Of a stretch of 64,000 nucleotides of DNA, positions 1 to 11,342 are shown one piece after another (position 1 is the first letter of the stretch; each line of letters begins with the position of its first letter). This DNA comes from Chalara sp. BL73. Its lineage: Eukaryota; Ascomycota; Leotiomycetes; Helotiales. Location of the stretch: assembly GCA_918026815.1 (NCBI GenBank), contig CAKJVC010000154.1:1-64000 (forward strand), in the 5' to 3' direction. The notes beneath the pieces are model-generated. The model saw nothing but the letters and a program-made list of their open reading frames with translations, was not told the DNA's origin and ran no database searches. A program made the position numbers and the translations under genes.

Positions 1-568
1 CCATCAGAAAGTTGTAGCCACAGAAAGTCGGTATGGGAGCCACAATATCTACATCCCCATTCGACCATCCATCTCGAGTTGCATACAACGAGCGTGTCAC
101 GTGCAGCTCCTAGTAGACTTTATGAAACCAGTTCTGATATTGACCTTTGACGCGAACCTCATTCTGATTTTTCTCCTTCTGTATTGTGCTCAGATTGCAC
201 GAGGTGAAGTGAATGGGTGTTTCTTTAATGTAGACAATTATATTGCCCCATCTTTATTTCACCACTGCGTCAACCCTTAATCAGCCTTTCTGGCCGAAAA
301 ATCGTACGTCGGCACCCATGCCGACAATATATATGAGATTCGTTTGATCCAATAGAGAAGCATAGAGGACATGTTAATAAGCTCGTTGCTCCCAAAGTGA
401 TTAGATGGTAAGAGCTCCACTGCTTCGACTCATTGGTCTTCCAAGTAGTTGGGAGATTCGATGGTTTCCAAGGACGCAATCTCATCGCGATAAATAGACT
501 TCTGAACCCAAAATGCAAAGGAGAGGCTTGAAAATATCGAAACCGAATTATTCGTAAAGGTCTAAAGG
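1..568. other. Intergenic, no gene recognised
   Basis: Upstream region of the kinase-like gene at 569. I see no reading frame with family motifs and no RNA gene. It may hold the 3' end or promoter of a neighbouring gene outside the window. Confidence 0.5.
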
Positions 569-1642
569 ATGGAAGAGGTATCTTCGATAACGCGGTTTCT
601 GTCACTTGGTATGGTGGTTTTGGACGAATTGCGACTTCCAAATGGCCAGGTCAAACACAATTGCATTGGGGGATCTGGTGCCTACAGTACAATTGGCGCT
701 CGCCTTATCACCTCACCGTTAAAGTCCAAAGAGATCGGCAGCTTTATTCTAGCGGGCCATGACTTCCCAGCCGAGATCTTGGATATCTTCCGCAGCTGGG
801 GCGTCAGTCTTGTGGTTGAGATTGACAGGAACAGAGGCTCTACCCGCGGAATACTAGAGTACCACGATGAAGCTTTTGGCCGTAAGTACTTACGTTCCAA
901 AGCGTATTACAGAATTATAGCTGAGGTAAGAGGCAGGTAAAAGTTTTCGTTATATCACTACACCATTACAACCTACGCCACGCTCCCTACCAGCAGAGCT
1001 TCTTTCATCAAAATCTTTTCATTTACTCCGTGCCCCAGAAGCCGTCCACAACGAGGTTGAGGAACTGCTGCAGATGAGGAAAGAAGCAGGGCTAGAATTA
1101 CGTCCACTTCTGGTCTGGGAGCCTTTACCGGGCCAATGCACGCACGAACATCTAGATGCTCATATAACGGCATGCAAATCTGTGGATGTCTTCTCGCCAA
1201 ACCACCTTGAGCTGCTGGCTCTGCTCGGGGATCCCACCTTTCCGTTTAACCCTCGTGCTATCGAAGCTTGCGCAGATTCCATCTTGCATTCCTCACAGGA
1301 ACAAGCAAGTGTTTTGCAAGCAGTAGTTGTCCGTGCGGGCGAACACGGTTGTCTAACAGTCTCTAATACAGGGAAAAGTGGTTCCCGCCCCTTCAGAGCC
1401 CGGACAAAGTTGTTGATGCAACAGGAGGCGGCAATACCTTCCTCGGTGCCTTCACACTCGCATTGCAGGTTTACGGGGATGTTGAGGAGGCTGCTATACA
1501 AGCGACGGTGGCAGCGAGCTTTGCCATTGAGCAAATAGGGATGCCAATGAGAGCGATTATTGATGGGCAAGAGACGTGGAATGGTGTGAGGGTGAATGAG
1601 AGGCTTGAAATTTATAGGGACTCGTTGAAACTTCGTTCATGA
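569..1642 (+). CDS. PfkB-family carbohydrate kinase, Mak32-like, frameshifted
   Basis: Ribokinase/PfkB-fold protein resembling the fungal Mak32 family; in yeast Mak32 is needed for stable maintenance of the L-A double-stranded RNA element, and the substrate is unknown. Exon 1 is 569-881, with GGSGAYSTIGARL near residue 35. The intron starts with GTAAGT at 882 and ends at 993 (or 996). Exon 2 runs to a TGA at 1640-1642. The C-terminal PfkB signature, DATGGGNTFLGAF, is present, including the Asp-Ala-Thr-Gly-Gly-Gly anion hole. The two halves of exon 2 are in different frames: the frame reading VVVRAGEHGCL stops matching after the A-run at 1374-1377, and the signature is in the frame one base back. 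One missing A would restore a protein of about 320 aa. No plausible intron fits there. Either the gene is broken or the assembly lost a base. Confidence 0.72.
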
Positions 1643-1923
1643 TATCTTTCTTTATTAGTATTTTCAAAGTCGTGGTTATTATATAGAAATGAAATCCGTT
1701 TTGCTCACCACCGAGACTTTCCTTCTGCGGCGCTGGGGCAAAGAACGCCATCATTTGCACCAAAAGCCTCGTGCGTTGATTGGTGCACAGGGCTGAACTT
1801 TATTCTCGAGATGCAGTATGACATTCTGGGCCGCCAAGCCCTGGAGATCATCTCTTCCCCTTACGCCACGATCAATACTCCTTTTCAGATTAGCAACATG
1901 CGAAACCCTCCCTCACTTCCAAA

Positions 1924-3407
1924 ATGACTGTCTCACCACGATGTCCCCAGCTGCTGAAGGTTCTTCTCCCGTTCGTCTTTATTCTTTTAGTGGTGGGGTT
2001 TTTCTTCAGTCCTTCAAATCCCATTCCACCTCCGACCAACTGGAGCAAGCCCACAACGGGCGATAGCACTAAGCCATCAGAGCAACCAGAGTCCAAAGAG
2101 ACGACCACTGATGAGCCTCCACCGACAATCAATGTGCCAGTGCAAGGCCCCGTGAATACAGACGGTGCTGCTCCCTTCCAAAAAGCTTCTTTCATTCAAG
2201 ATGCTGCGGATTGGGAGATCGATGGCCAGTACGATGACGGCCCGTTAAGAGAATTGTGCAGCAAAACCAAATGGCAGCCAGGATTGATATTCAAATGCGA
2301 GGCGGCATATGGCGGTATTGGGAACGTCAGGAATACCGTGTTGACTTGTGTTCGATATGCCATTGAAGCAGGAGGTCAGCGCCATTCCATATTTGAAAAT
2401 AGTATAGTTTAACAATATCTAGCAACGGCGCTCCTTATTCCTCAAATCACTGTCCGCGGTGACACCGATCTGGCAGACCTCAAGACGGGAAAGATGCTGC
2501 CCTTCACATACATGCTAGATGAGCACCATTTCACTACCTCCCTGTTAGCTGCATGTCCGAAAATGCGCCTGATTTCCCACGAAGACGACCTCGCAGATAT
2601 GCCCTCCATTCTCAACCCGTCCAAGATCAAACCCATACAGCTCAGCACCGACATCAGACTCGGACGCGTTATAAAGTATGCTAAGGAATGGCGCTCTATC
2701 TTTGACAAATGGCTGAAAGATTATGGCGCTCCTAATGGCTTCTCCGCATCCTCTCCGCTCCTAGTCTCCGTCGCGCCATCCTTCTTTGAATACAGCATCC
2801 ACAGCGACTCTCCCAAGTTTATTGCGACATTTGGACGTATCATACGATTCAACGAGGAAACTCGCCATCTCGCAGCTACTGTTTTGTATGCTATGGACAA
2901 AAATACAAGATGAATCTTAATGCCTCGCATACGGGCATCCCACAAGTGGAGAAGTTCTACGGCGCACACTTGCGTACGGACAGTGATGCTGAGAAAGCAG
3001 GATTTGCACCATACTCGGAGCAGAGCAAAGCATATCTTGCTGCAGCACATGCAGCCAAGCTCTCTGTTGCATACGTCGCATCGGGATCTCCTTCCGATAC
3101 TGAACGATTCACTAAAGAGGCTGGGGAGCAAGGCGTCTCTGTGACGACGAAATACGCGCTCTTAGAAAGTGACCCTGAATATGCGAACGCGTTGGCGCGT
3201 ATGAAGGCTCTGACCTGGGACCAGCAAGCATTGATCGACTACGCCATTCTGCTACGAAGTAGCATATTTGGCAGGACGTGGGCAAGCAGCTTCGGGTGGA
3301 ACATCGTATTCAAGCGACACGTAGCTGTTGGTAATGGCGTTTGGGTTCCCTCCGAAGCAGCAAAGAAGGAAATGGGGATCAAAAAGACGACGAAGGCGAG
3401 GAGGTGA
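1924..3407 (+). CDS. O-fucosyltransferase-like type II membrane protein, frameshifted
   Basis: Exon 1 (1924-2374) begins with a short cytoplasmic tail and one hydrophobic segment at about residues 10-30 (LLKVLLPFVFILLVVGFFF). A Pro/Thr/Ser-rich stem follows, as in Golgi type II glycosyltransferases. The 48-bp intron 2375-2422 joins in phase. The motif GGIGNVRNTVLTCVRYAIEA followed by ALLIPQI resembles the nucleotide-sugar end of GDP-fucose O-fucosyltransferase-like fungal proteins; this is the basis for the family call. At the five-A run 2899-2903 the frame shifts: the first part ends at a TGA just downstream, while the continuation (FYGAHLRTDSDAEKAGF) is in the frame expected if one A were restored. 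The full product would be about 478 aa. It could be a recent pseudogene or a homopolymer error. The acceptor and donor are unknown. Confidence 0.6.
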
Positions 3408-4411
3408 CCAACAGGAGCCACCGAATGAATGCTATAGAGACAGTATCAGTACTGTATTTGGATGGGATGGGGCAGGCATCTGGTTTGAGGTCAGCATGTG
3501 GCCTTAATTTTTGTTGTACGCATTTTGGGAATTCTTGCACATAAATCTGTATAGTTGGCATACCTGGGATGTAATTGGTAGGGCATGGCAGGCAAGGCGT
3601 TGACGGATCAATAGACTGGATATCATCGATTCATAACATCAAATAGAATAATATCCACGGGGTTACCGATGAAATCAAGTTTAGAAAGTTTGAAGTTGAT
3701 AACTTTACTTGCGAAAGCCAGAAGGTTGGCGTGTAGTTAGTACTAAGCCGACTTCCCCGGATTCTTATACAAGCAGATTTTTTGTCTTTGGTGCCATGGT
3801 TTGTTCATCTATGCTCGTGAGAGCTTTTCAGTTCCTATCAAGGCTGTTCTAGCCTCGGCTCTCTACTCGAACTCCAAAAACATTAAAAAGAACAAGGTGT
3901 CTCAGCCCAAGAATCGGAGGTATTATGAACCGGAGATACCAAGAATGGATGGCTGTGTAATCGCCATCATGGTCAAAGACGCGCCATGCGTAATACTAAA
4001 GAAGATACCGGGGAAGATTGAAGGGGACGGCAGCGGTTCGCAGGAGGATGGTCTGGTATGTGTATATTTGTCAAGCCGCTCATGGCTAGATGGATATTGG
4101 CACAAGTGGTGCTGATTTCCTGGTTTAGCTCCTCAAACCCCCTCTCCCAGCCCCAAGTCGCGCATTTCGAGCGCCGCAAGCTCATCGATCTTTGCTTTTA
4201 ATAGCTCTTTGCTAACCCATCGAAGCAGCCGTGGCCGTATTTCCTTGGCCATCGCTCGCGAAATCGAGACATGTGCGCTTTGGCGCCAGCGATAGGTAAG
4301 AGATCTACCGCAGCCGGGTCAGCTCGCCGGTATATTCTTGCCATGTGGTGCTTCGAACGAGGTTGTGAGCAAACGCTTGCCAATTACAACCGGCCCTCGG
4401 ACACCCGTGCC
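3408..4411. other. Intergenic, no gene recognised
   Basis: Open frames here (for example one beginning near 3801 on +) lack an ATG start, domain motifs or splice structure. I see nothing to annotate in about 1 kb. Confidence 0.4.
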
Positions 4412-5367
4412 TCATGGCCAGGTGATTCCACGCCAGGCTTCCAAAACCTCCAGCTTCTCTTCCGAGCCGCAGATCTCGAGGAGCTGTTTCTTGAGCGTGG
4501 CGGATACGGTGCTCTTCATGCTGACCTTTAGATGCCGAGACGACATATCATTGTATCCCGACAGCTGCAGCGCCTCGTTCCACTCATCAGGGAGGTCAAA
4601 GAGGTCAATGCCCGAGAACATCTGATACTCAGTCCAGTCATCCCAAAGAACCATCCTCGCCAAGGCAATCCTCGTGACACCCTCATCCTCCAGAGACTCA
4701 ACCATTTCCTCACATATGTCATGCACCTCATCGTCGAGCTCCTCCTGCAACCACGCCAGCTCGCGACCCGACTCCTCACGGCTATGCAGCTGATCTGCAA
4801 GCAGCAGCACCTGGACCGCGGGAAATATCGCCGCCAGCTCCCGCACCAGGTCGAATTCCGGGGGTCGTAGAACCGGTCTACCTGCCATTTTTCGCAGTCC
4901 GTTAGCACTAGCTTTCTCACCTGACGCAGGACGTCGAAGTCCAGCTCGGTGCGCCTGCATGCTTCGCCCACGACGTCGCATTTTGCGGGAGGTGCGAAGG
5001 TCCGGGGTGGAATAGCTGTTGCGGAAGCAGCACGTGCGCCCGACTCGAGGTATAGATAGTCGATGTTGAAGTCGAACCATGTTTGACACGCCGGCAGGAT
5101 GATCGAATAATGCGTCCTGAACACGCCGTATCACTCCTTGCATGTGCGGAGGAGCGACGTTTTGGGATCTGGCGGCGAGTAGGCGAAGTATGTTGGCTGA
5201 GGGTATTTGGGTGCGTCGCGCTCGGTGTCCAGCTTTGCGTCTTCTTCTGCGCCGAAGAGGTGTCGTTCTAGGAGGACGATGCGTGGGCTGGGGAGGGCTA
5301 GCGTCCAGATGTGTAGGCGGAGCTCGAGAGGTAGGAGGGGGAAGGTAGCGATATTCCGGGCGGCCAT
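4412..5367 (-). pseudogene. 2EXR-domain protein, disrupted
   Basis: The start ATG is at 5367-5365. The N-terminus carries the fungal 2EXR motif (FPLLPLELRLHIWTLALPSP), followed by LLRTCKE and TWFDFNIDYLYLE, in the usual order for this family of unknown function. Two lesions are visible. A TGA at 5133-5131 stands where relatives usually have Ser after CKE; translation then resumes in the same frame. At the five-G run 4860-4864 (plus strand) the frame changes, and the C-terminal half (EFDLVRELAAIFPAVQVLLL onward) is read in another frame to a TGA at 4414-4412. Restoring one base there would give a protein of about 318 aa. A nonsense codon plus a frameshift in one locus favours a genuine pseudogene over a single read error. 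Confidence 0.7.
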
Positions 5368-5778
5368 GTTCTAAACCTAAACGCTGCACAGAGATGAGAG
5401 AATGGGGGTTTTATATGTGAACAGTGTCAGGTGGAGAGATGTTTATCTACGCAAGCTTAAGGAGGATAGCATGCTGCTGCTCCCAAACACAACTAACGAG
5501 ACGTCCATAAAGGCTGCGCCACTCCTATCTTGGTTCAGCCACAAATTGTGTTTGTTCAAGCTATATTTCTCGCTTAAGAAGCAGAAGAAATAGGGGGGCA
5601 TCAACATGGTAGTCCCCACAATACACGACCCAAACTCCAAACCAGATAGCAAACAACAAGCGAGCGTTCCCCCTCTCTCATCAAAACCCGCCCAAACCCA
5701 TATCCAACAAAGGAGACATATCCCTCAACCCCTCCCCTCCTCCTACCTCTCCCCTTTTAACCCCAATCCAAGCCGCCC
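5368..5778. other. Intergenic between pseudogene and small gene
   Basis: No coding signal seen. The region lies upstream of the 2EXR locus and downstream of the 3' end of the small gene at 5779. Confidence 0.4.
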
Positions 5779-6216
5779 TCACTTCTTCCACTGCCCCGCA
5801 TTCTCAACCCCCTTCGCCACGCCCGCAGCCCCGCTCTCGATCCCCGTCCCCAAGCTCCCGACCGCGTCGCCAACCGGCTTCCCCGCGCTGCCCGTCGCCC
5901 CCGTGATGGTATCCCCGATTCCGCGGCCCGCGGCGCCGGTTACGTTGCCGACTGTGCGGGAGACGCCACCTACCGTGTTGCCCTGCTCGGAGTTAGCTGA
6001 CGCTGTTGTTGGTGCCTGTGCGCGTAGGTTTTTGGGGGTCGGGGATCGGGAGTGGTTGAAGGGTGGAGATGTGTAGAGGGGAGGGGGAGTGGGAAGGGGA
6101 AGGGAAGGGATGGGCTTGGTGCGCTTGTTTGGGGAGATGAGGCTTACCACTGCGCTGGTGACGAATTTGGCGGCGCCGGTTACGCCTGTGTCTTGGTTTG
6201 ATTCTCCGATGGGCAT
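5779..6216 (-). CDS. Small Gly/Ala-rich fungal protein
   Basis: Two exons: 6216-6148 (23 codons, MPIGESNQDTGVTGAAKF...) and 6015-5779. The intron 6147-6016 has a GTAAGC donor and CACAG acceptor. It is 132 bp and stays open if retained, which would insert 44 Pro/Ser-rich residues. The spliced product is 101 aa and is built of imperfect Gly/Thr/Val repeats such as GAAGRGIGDTITGATG and GSLGTGIESGAAGVAKGV. No transmembrane helix or signal peptide is obvious; the glycine-patterned amphipathic repeats could bind membranes, but that is speculation. I recognise the style from other filamentous fungi but know no function. Confidence 0.65.
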   Translation of the reverse strand: MPIGESNQDTGVTGAAKFVTSAVVSLISPNKRTKPIPSLPLPTPPPLYTSPPFNHSRSPTPKNLRAQAPTTASANSEQGNTVGGVSRTVGNVTGAAGRGIGDTITGATGSAGKPVGDAVGSLGTGIESGAAGVAKGVENAGQWKK

Positions 6217-7543
6217 TTTGATATGCTTTCGGTGGGCTTGCTTAATATGGTAAAGATTCTGATGTTTTGCTAATTTAGAGGACGTGTAGAAGATTACTTG
6301 GTAATTTGGATGATGTAGATTGATGAAATGAATTGTGAAGTTTGATATATGGTTGAGATGATATAGAAACCTGTATGGAGATCTGACGTCATGCAAAGGA
6401 AGGGTATGTACGTGCTGAAGGAGTGCTATTGGTGGATGGAAATGGAAGTTAAGCGAGCCCCTGAATGGAGAATAAAATGTGGGAACGCAAGACGGCTTGT
6501 GCAAAAGTATTAAAGTGTTTTCTTCGTGAAGGGAAATATCTCAGCGTTACAATATTGGGTGATGTGAGTATATAAATTGATCCAATCACTGATAATATCT
6601 TGTTGATTATGCTGATTAGCTTGCACTTGAGCGGCTCCGAGACTTTATGATTGGTAGCACGATAGCTTTGAAGCGTCAATTAAAAAATATAAAATAGCAA
6701 GATCTGAAACTATTCCAGCATTGTGGATCCTCTTATTAATATTGCCTCTCTTTTCGCTATTGCTCATGAGAAACATTGCCATGCCATTATAAGTAACATT
6801 TCTCGGACCAGGAAATTTTCCTTTCTTCTTCGCCATTATATATCTCACGGTACAATCCTCAAAATCCTGCTCCCCAAGAACTTCTATGCCCAAGCCTTTC
6901 CACGTGTGGATCGCAACCTTGATCACAGCTTCCGCTCTCCTCTCCAGATTCTTTGCAGTCGGAAAATGTCAGGTGCTAGGATGTCACGTGTTAATGGGGC
7001 AAGGAGGGCTCGGTAGAAGCCCTGATGCTCGGCATGTATGGGCACGTGGGGAGTCGCCAGGGGTACGGAGGGTATAAATAAAAGACTCGGGACGTAGTAA
7101 AAAAGGTAAAAATTAGTCTTGTATTAAATTAAAGTTGATTTGTGCTATACTACTCCAGTATTTTACATTTTATTTTATTTTTACGAAATGTAATTCGGCA
7201 CAAGTCAAAAAAACATTGTACTTTAAACAATTGTATCGAAAAAAAACTGCTGGATTTATTTTTACAGTTTGTGGACTTATTACTCGATCCTTTACAAAAA
7301 ACCCCAACTCCTTGTAACTTCCTGGAGCTACATGTTTCGAATATGGACAGTGACTTTGAAAGAATTGCCACACACATAGCATGTGTCCTCTCTTGTCGGA
7401 TGTCATCAACGGGATATAATCGCGTATATTGAAAATACATCAGTAGTGCAAAAGGGTAACTGCACCTATTCGAGAGGCATCTCATGTGATTGGTGACTTG
7501 GACCTGGTTCTTCAATGAATACTCTTGATATTTAAGGTTTAAA
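6217..7543. other. AT-rich intergenic stretch
   Basis: About 1.3 kb with AT-rich blocks around 6540-6680 and 7080-7300. Open frames on both strands are short, overlapping and motif-free. No gene supported. Confidence 0.45.
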
Positions 7544-9036
7544 CTATGGAAGAAGCTCAAGGACATTTTGTCTTAGCTCTAGAAGTGCTTGCAATTTACT
7601 ATTGCGAAGATCTTGAAGAAACAACGCCAAAGAGTCAGAGTCTTTTATAATGCCAATGGTTGAACTCTTTTTCCTTCTCGCTATTTCGGCACACAGCTGA
7701 ACAGCGTGGTGAATAACGTCACCCACCAGTCTGAAGTCTGAAGACCCGAAACCTTTGGTAGTCATTGGGGCAGACCCAACACGAAGGCCACCCGGCCGAA
7801 ACCCAGACATATCACCGGGTATAGCATTCCTATTGCTTGACACGTTTGCAGCTTCGAGTACCTTTTCAAGCTGGGCTCCATCAATACCATGATCTCGGAC
7901 CTTCAAAATAAGCAGGTGAGTTTCGGATCCACCACTCAGGATTGAGTACCCACGCTGTTGCAGAGCAAGTGCAAGCGCTTTTGTGTTATCTATAACCCGT
8001 CGCTGGTATTCCTTGAAAGGTTGGCTCTGTGCCTGTCGTAGTGCAATAGCAAGCGCTAAGGTATTCCTGTGGTCCGGACCACTTTGGAACCTGGGAAACA
8101 CCGTTGAATCGATATCACTTCTGAACTCTTTCCGGTAAAAGATTATGGCGGCTCTGGGGCCTCGTAATGTCTTGAGGCTCGTGGTTGTAACAATATGGCT
8201 AACTGGGAAAGGCGAAGGGATTTCTCCAGCTGCGATCAAGCCACAAATATGAGCAATATCGGCATGGAGGAAAGCGCCAACCTTGTTTGAAATTGCTCTC
8301 ATGCGAGGATAGTCAATCAGCCGACTATAGGCGGAGGTGCCAGCAACAATTAACTTTGGCTTTGCTTTCATGGCTCTCTGTTCCAGGTTGTCGTAGTCAA
8401 TCAGCTCCGTATCGGAATTCAGAAAGTATGGCACTGATTGAAAGCGGACTGCGGCTTCAGAGACTTTCTTTGTAGCAGTCTGAAAACCGTGCGAAATATG
8501 GCCTCCGTGCGGCAAATCTAAGCCCATAATTCTGTCGCCCGGTTTTAATAGGGCTATGTAAGTGTACAAGTTCGCCAAGGCACCTGACAAGGCTTCGCAA
8601 TAATCAGCTGTGAATATTATTGACAAGCGGGTCTCTTACGTTGAACATTAACTCCCCACTCCTCTGGGTCTAATTTGAACGTTTGTAGGGCTCGTTTACA
8701 ACATAACCGTTCGATTTCGTCGATATGTTGTCTTCCTCCATAAAAGCGGCTCCCCGGATATCCTTCTGTGCCTTTTGGAGATTAGTCAGTCCTTCTTTCA
8801 GCAAAGACTTCTCAATTCTTAGACCGCATGAATACCTGGAATATGGGCACCAAGTGCTTCGAGCACGGCATTAGAAGGATAGTTCTCGGAACAAATAAGG
8901 TTCAAGAAGCATTTGTCCCGGAGATTCTCCTGGGAAGAGGTCATTTGATGTTTATAAATATGTAAATCACCTCACGTACCGCTTCCATCAACTTGTATGA
9001 TTCTGGATCGACTTCAAATAGCGGAGAGGTTTGCAT
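7544..9036 (-). CDS. Serine hydroxymethyltransferase-like PLP enzyme
   Basis: Fold-type I PLP enzyme of the SHMT family, which transfers one carbon between serine/glycine and tetrahydrofolate. Exons are 9036-8980, 8929-8836, 8771-8640 and 8592-7544; all join in phase, giving 443 aa. Family landmarks in order: [101 protein letters not shown] with the Schiff-base Lys, and [14 protein letters not shown] with the substrate-carboxylate Arg. The His that normally precedes the PLP Lys (THK) is Leu here, and TNKY before EGYPG is replaced by IPGT, so this is a divergent paralogue. The start is uncertain: an upstream ATG at 9143-9141 could add a presequence-like exon (MAFSKVAKTGLLHV) spliced at 9083 into DPES. 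A fructosamine-kinase-like gene lies next to it on the same strand. Confidence 0.85.
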
Positions 9037-9610
9037 CCACCACAGTTAGCCAATACGTTACTTGCTCTTAACAGGGAGTTCATACTTTGTGATCCTCGGT
9101 AGACGTGGAGAAGGCCCGTCTTGGCCACCTTCGAGAAAGCCATGTTAGGAGAGCAGAGGTTCGCAAACGCAGTCGAGGATAGTGAAGCATCGGGATACCC
9201 ATTGATTGTACAATAGACTGTTTAGACGACACTCATGTACAGAAGAATGAGACCTTTAAGCCCAACTCCAGTGCAGCTCTTCGACTGGAGGCACACAAAG
9301 CGGCATTCAGGTTCGGCACCTCCAAAATACATCAGACGTGGTACAGGGAGGCTGACATGGAGTAGTTGCATCAAGTCACCTGGACTCAGATAGCCAATCA
9401 AGGCCTCTGGAATGGGCTTTATCTCAAAACAAGAGGTAAAAAAATTCAGGATAAACGAAAGAAATTTACAGCATTATATTTGGTAATGTTTACATAGCCT
9501 TGCAAAATTACTCCATTTTGCCAATTTGTATTCATGCCACTGATTCCACAACTCATAATCTCAGTGGATGTGTACACGGCCACCACAGCATGTAGTCAGC
9601 TGGCCTACAT
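9037..9610. other. Intergenic; possible alternative first exon of the SHMT-like gene
   Basis: Apart from the possible alternative first exon ending near 9084, no coding signal is visible. It separates two genes on the same (minus) strand. Confidence 0.4.
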
Positions 9611-10824
9611 TCATTGGCAATATTTCTCTACTAGATACTTCAGATCCTCAAATGCCCTCTATCAGTCAACCCCGAAACATAAACAATCCAGACAATTTAT
9701 AGACTTACTTTTGACGTGCGATACTTCCTGGATGGTGGAACGAAAATGCAAGTGAAAACTTGACGCTGTACAACCGATTACGGTCGTCAAACTGATTCGT
9801 CGGGAAGCTCGGAGGCACGAATCTCAAATATTCCTTTCGGTACTCGGGGTTCCACATCTTATGATGTTCCACCCGCCACATTCCGAGTTCCATCTCGTGA
9901 TGCGCGAAGTATCCGTTGGTATCGAAGATAAAGAGCTTTCCAGAGTCCTTCTCGATACCGAAGTTGCCTTCCCAGAGGTCTCCATGAATGAAACAAGGTA
10001 TAATGCGGTTTCCATCTACCTCTAGTGGCCCAAGGAGCCTAGGAATGACAATCTCTTGTGTTTGGCGCATGTATAAATTGAATTCATCCCACGGCCCGTT
10101 AGTTAGACGATCGCAGTCAAAGTGATGCATAAGCATCTTGCTGAAAAAAGTCGCCCAACTGCTTTCCCAGCCCACCGTCTGCTGGAATACCCCATCCCAC
10201 GTAGGCACGTCCGTCCCGAAACGATCCATCTCAGGCCGAAAGCTAGATTTATGTAGTAAAGCAATAGTTTTCCCCACCAATGCTGGGATTAAAGGTTCGT
10301 TGTGGTTGAACTCGATGAATTCACACAGGTAAAAGAAAGCCTGGGGATATTTGATATCTAGCATGCCCCAATCCAAAGGCTGTGGGGTAGCTTGCGGCAT
10401 CATTTGGTATAGCTTAGACATAGAACAGTATTCTCCCTGCAATTGGGCTTCCCCATAATGGCCGACGGCATGCTAAAACCTCTCAGAACGAGTAAAATAC
10501 CAGATGCGTTCAAGACTACAGCCTGGTCTTACCTTGAGAAAAAACTTCCTGGTCTCCCGCGTTTCATTGATAGTTTCTAGGCAAGCTGTTGCAAACCAAG
10601 GACAGCATTTTCCATGGTAGACGGCGCGTAGAGGAGTGAGTCCTTTTGGTAGTGCTTCTGAAGGTTATGACCTTGTCTGTGTGGGAAATTATGCTCGGCT
10701 CACTTCTAATCACAGCATCATCAATAGGAAATTCGCTTTCGGTGATGATTCGTGTCTTGTCTGAGCGGAGACCGTCAAGACACTTTCCCATATCCCTACG
10801 CATATGTTGTATACGTGAGTCCAT
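9611..10824 (-). CDS. Fructosamine/ketosamine kinase-family protein
   Basis: Four exons: 10824-10704, 10657-10533, 10472-9709 and 9656-9611. All introns (46, 60 and 52 bp) are GT-AG and in phase; the product is 351 aa. It has the fructosamine-3-kinase family plan: DDAVIRKALPKGLTPLRAVYHG, RKFFLK with the ATP-binding Lys, GEYCSMSKLYQMMP, FIHGDLWEGNFG (catalytic Asp loop), FDTNGYFAHHEMELGMWR (Mg-binding Asp), and RLYSVKFSLAFSFHHPGS. Bacterial and animal members phosphorylate ketoamine adducts on glycated proteins; fungal members of this branch are poorly characterised. The 40-residue N-terminal extension before DDAVI is unusual, so the start may be further downstream. It lies in tandem with the SHMT-like gene, but nothing proves joint action. 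Confidence 0.85.
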
Positions 10825-11342
10825 TTCTTTGATATAAAAGAGTGCCTACTGTTTTTTTTTTAACGAAATGAAGCGATGCACACAACTTCAACGTAAATGT
10901 AACATTTTACAAAGGAAAAGGAGAACAAAATTGATAGCAGTGTGGGGCTCCGCCACGTCAAAATCTCCTGTATCCTCATTTTGCACTCAGCATGATTGTT
11001 TTACAGCATGCGGGCGAGAGGATTAGGAAGATAAAGCATTCATTCCAGCCACCTACTTGCCACCTACCACCCTACACTACGAAAAGGCTTACACTCAGCT
11101 CAATCTTGCCCAAAATGTATACGCAATGCCAAGTCTTTATAATCGTTAGAATTTAAATGCTTATCACATGCTTATACCATCCATCTAGTTGTTTTCAAAG
11201 AAATCCTTTTATCATTTCTAGAGGCTGAATACAATTTGCCCCCCGCTTTTGAAATCCTCGCATATCTGATGACAGTTCCAAATCATTGATAGAACGTGAA
11301 AAGACGAAATTGCCGTTGCAGAAATACCCCATAGTCTCTCAA
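10825..11342. other. Intergenic
   Basis: No reading frame or RNA gene supported. A T9 tract lies near 10852 and the region is AT-rich around 10860-11200. Confidence 0.4.

Noticed and set aside
3801..4115. 104-codon plus-strand frame
   Set aside because: Starts at TTG, no motif, no homology recognised.
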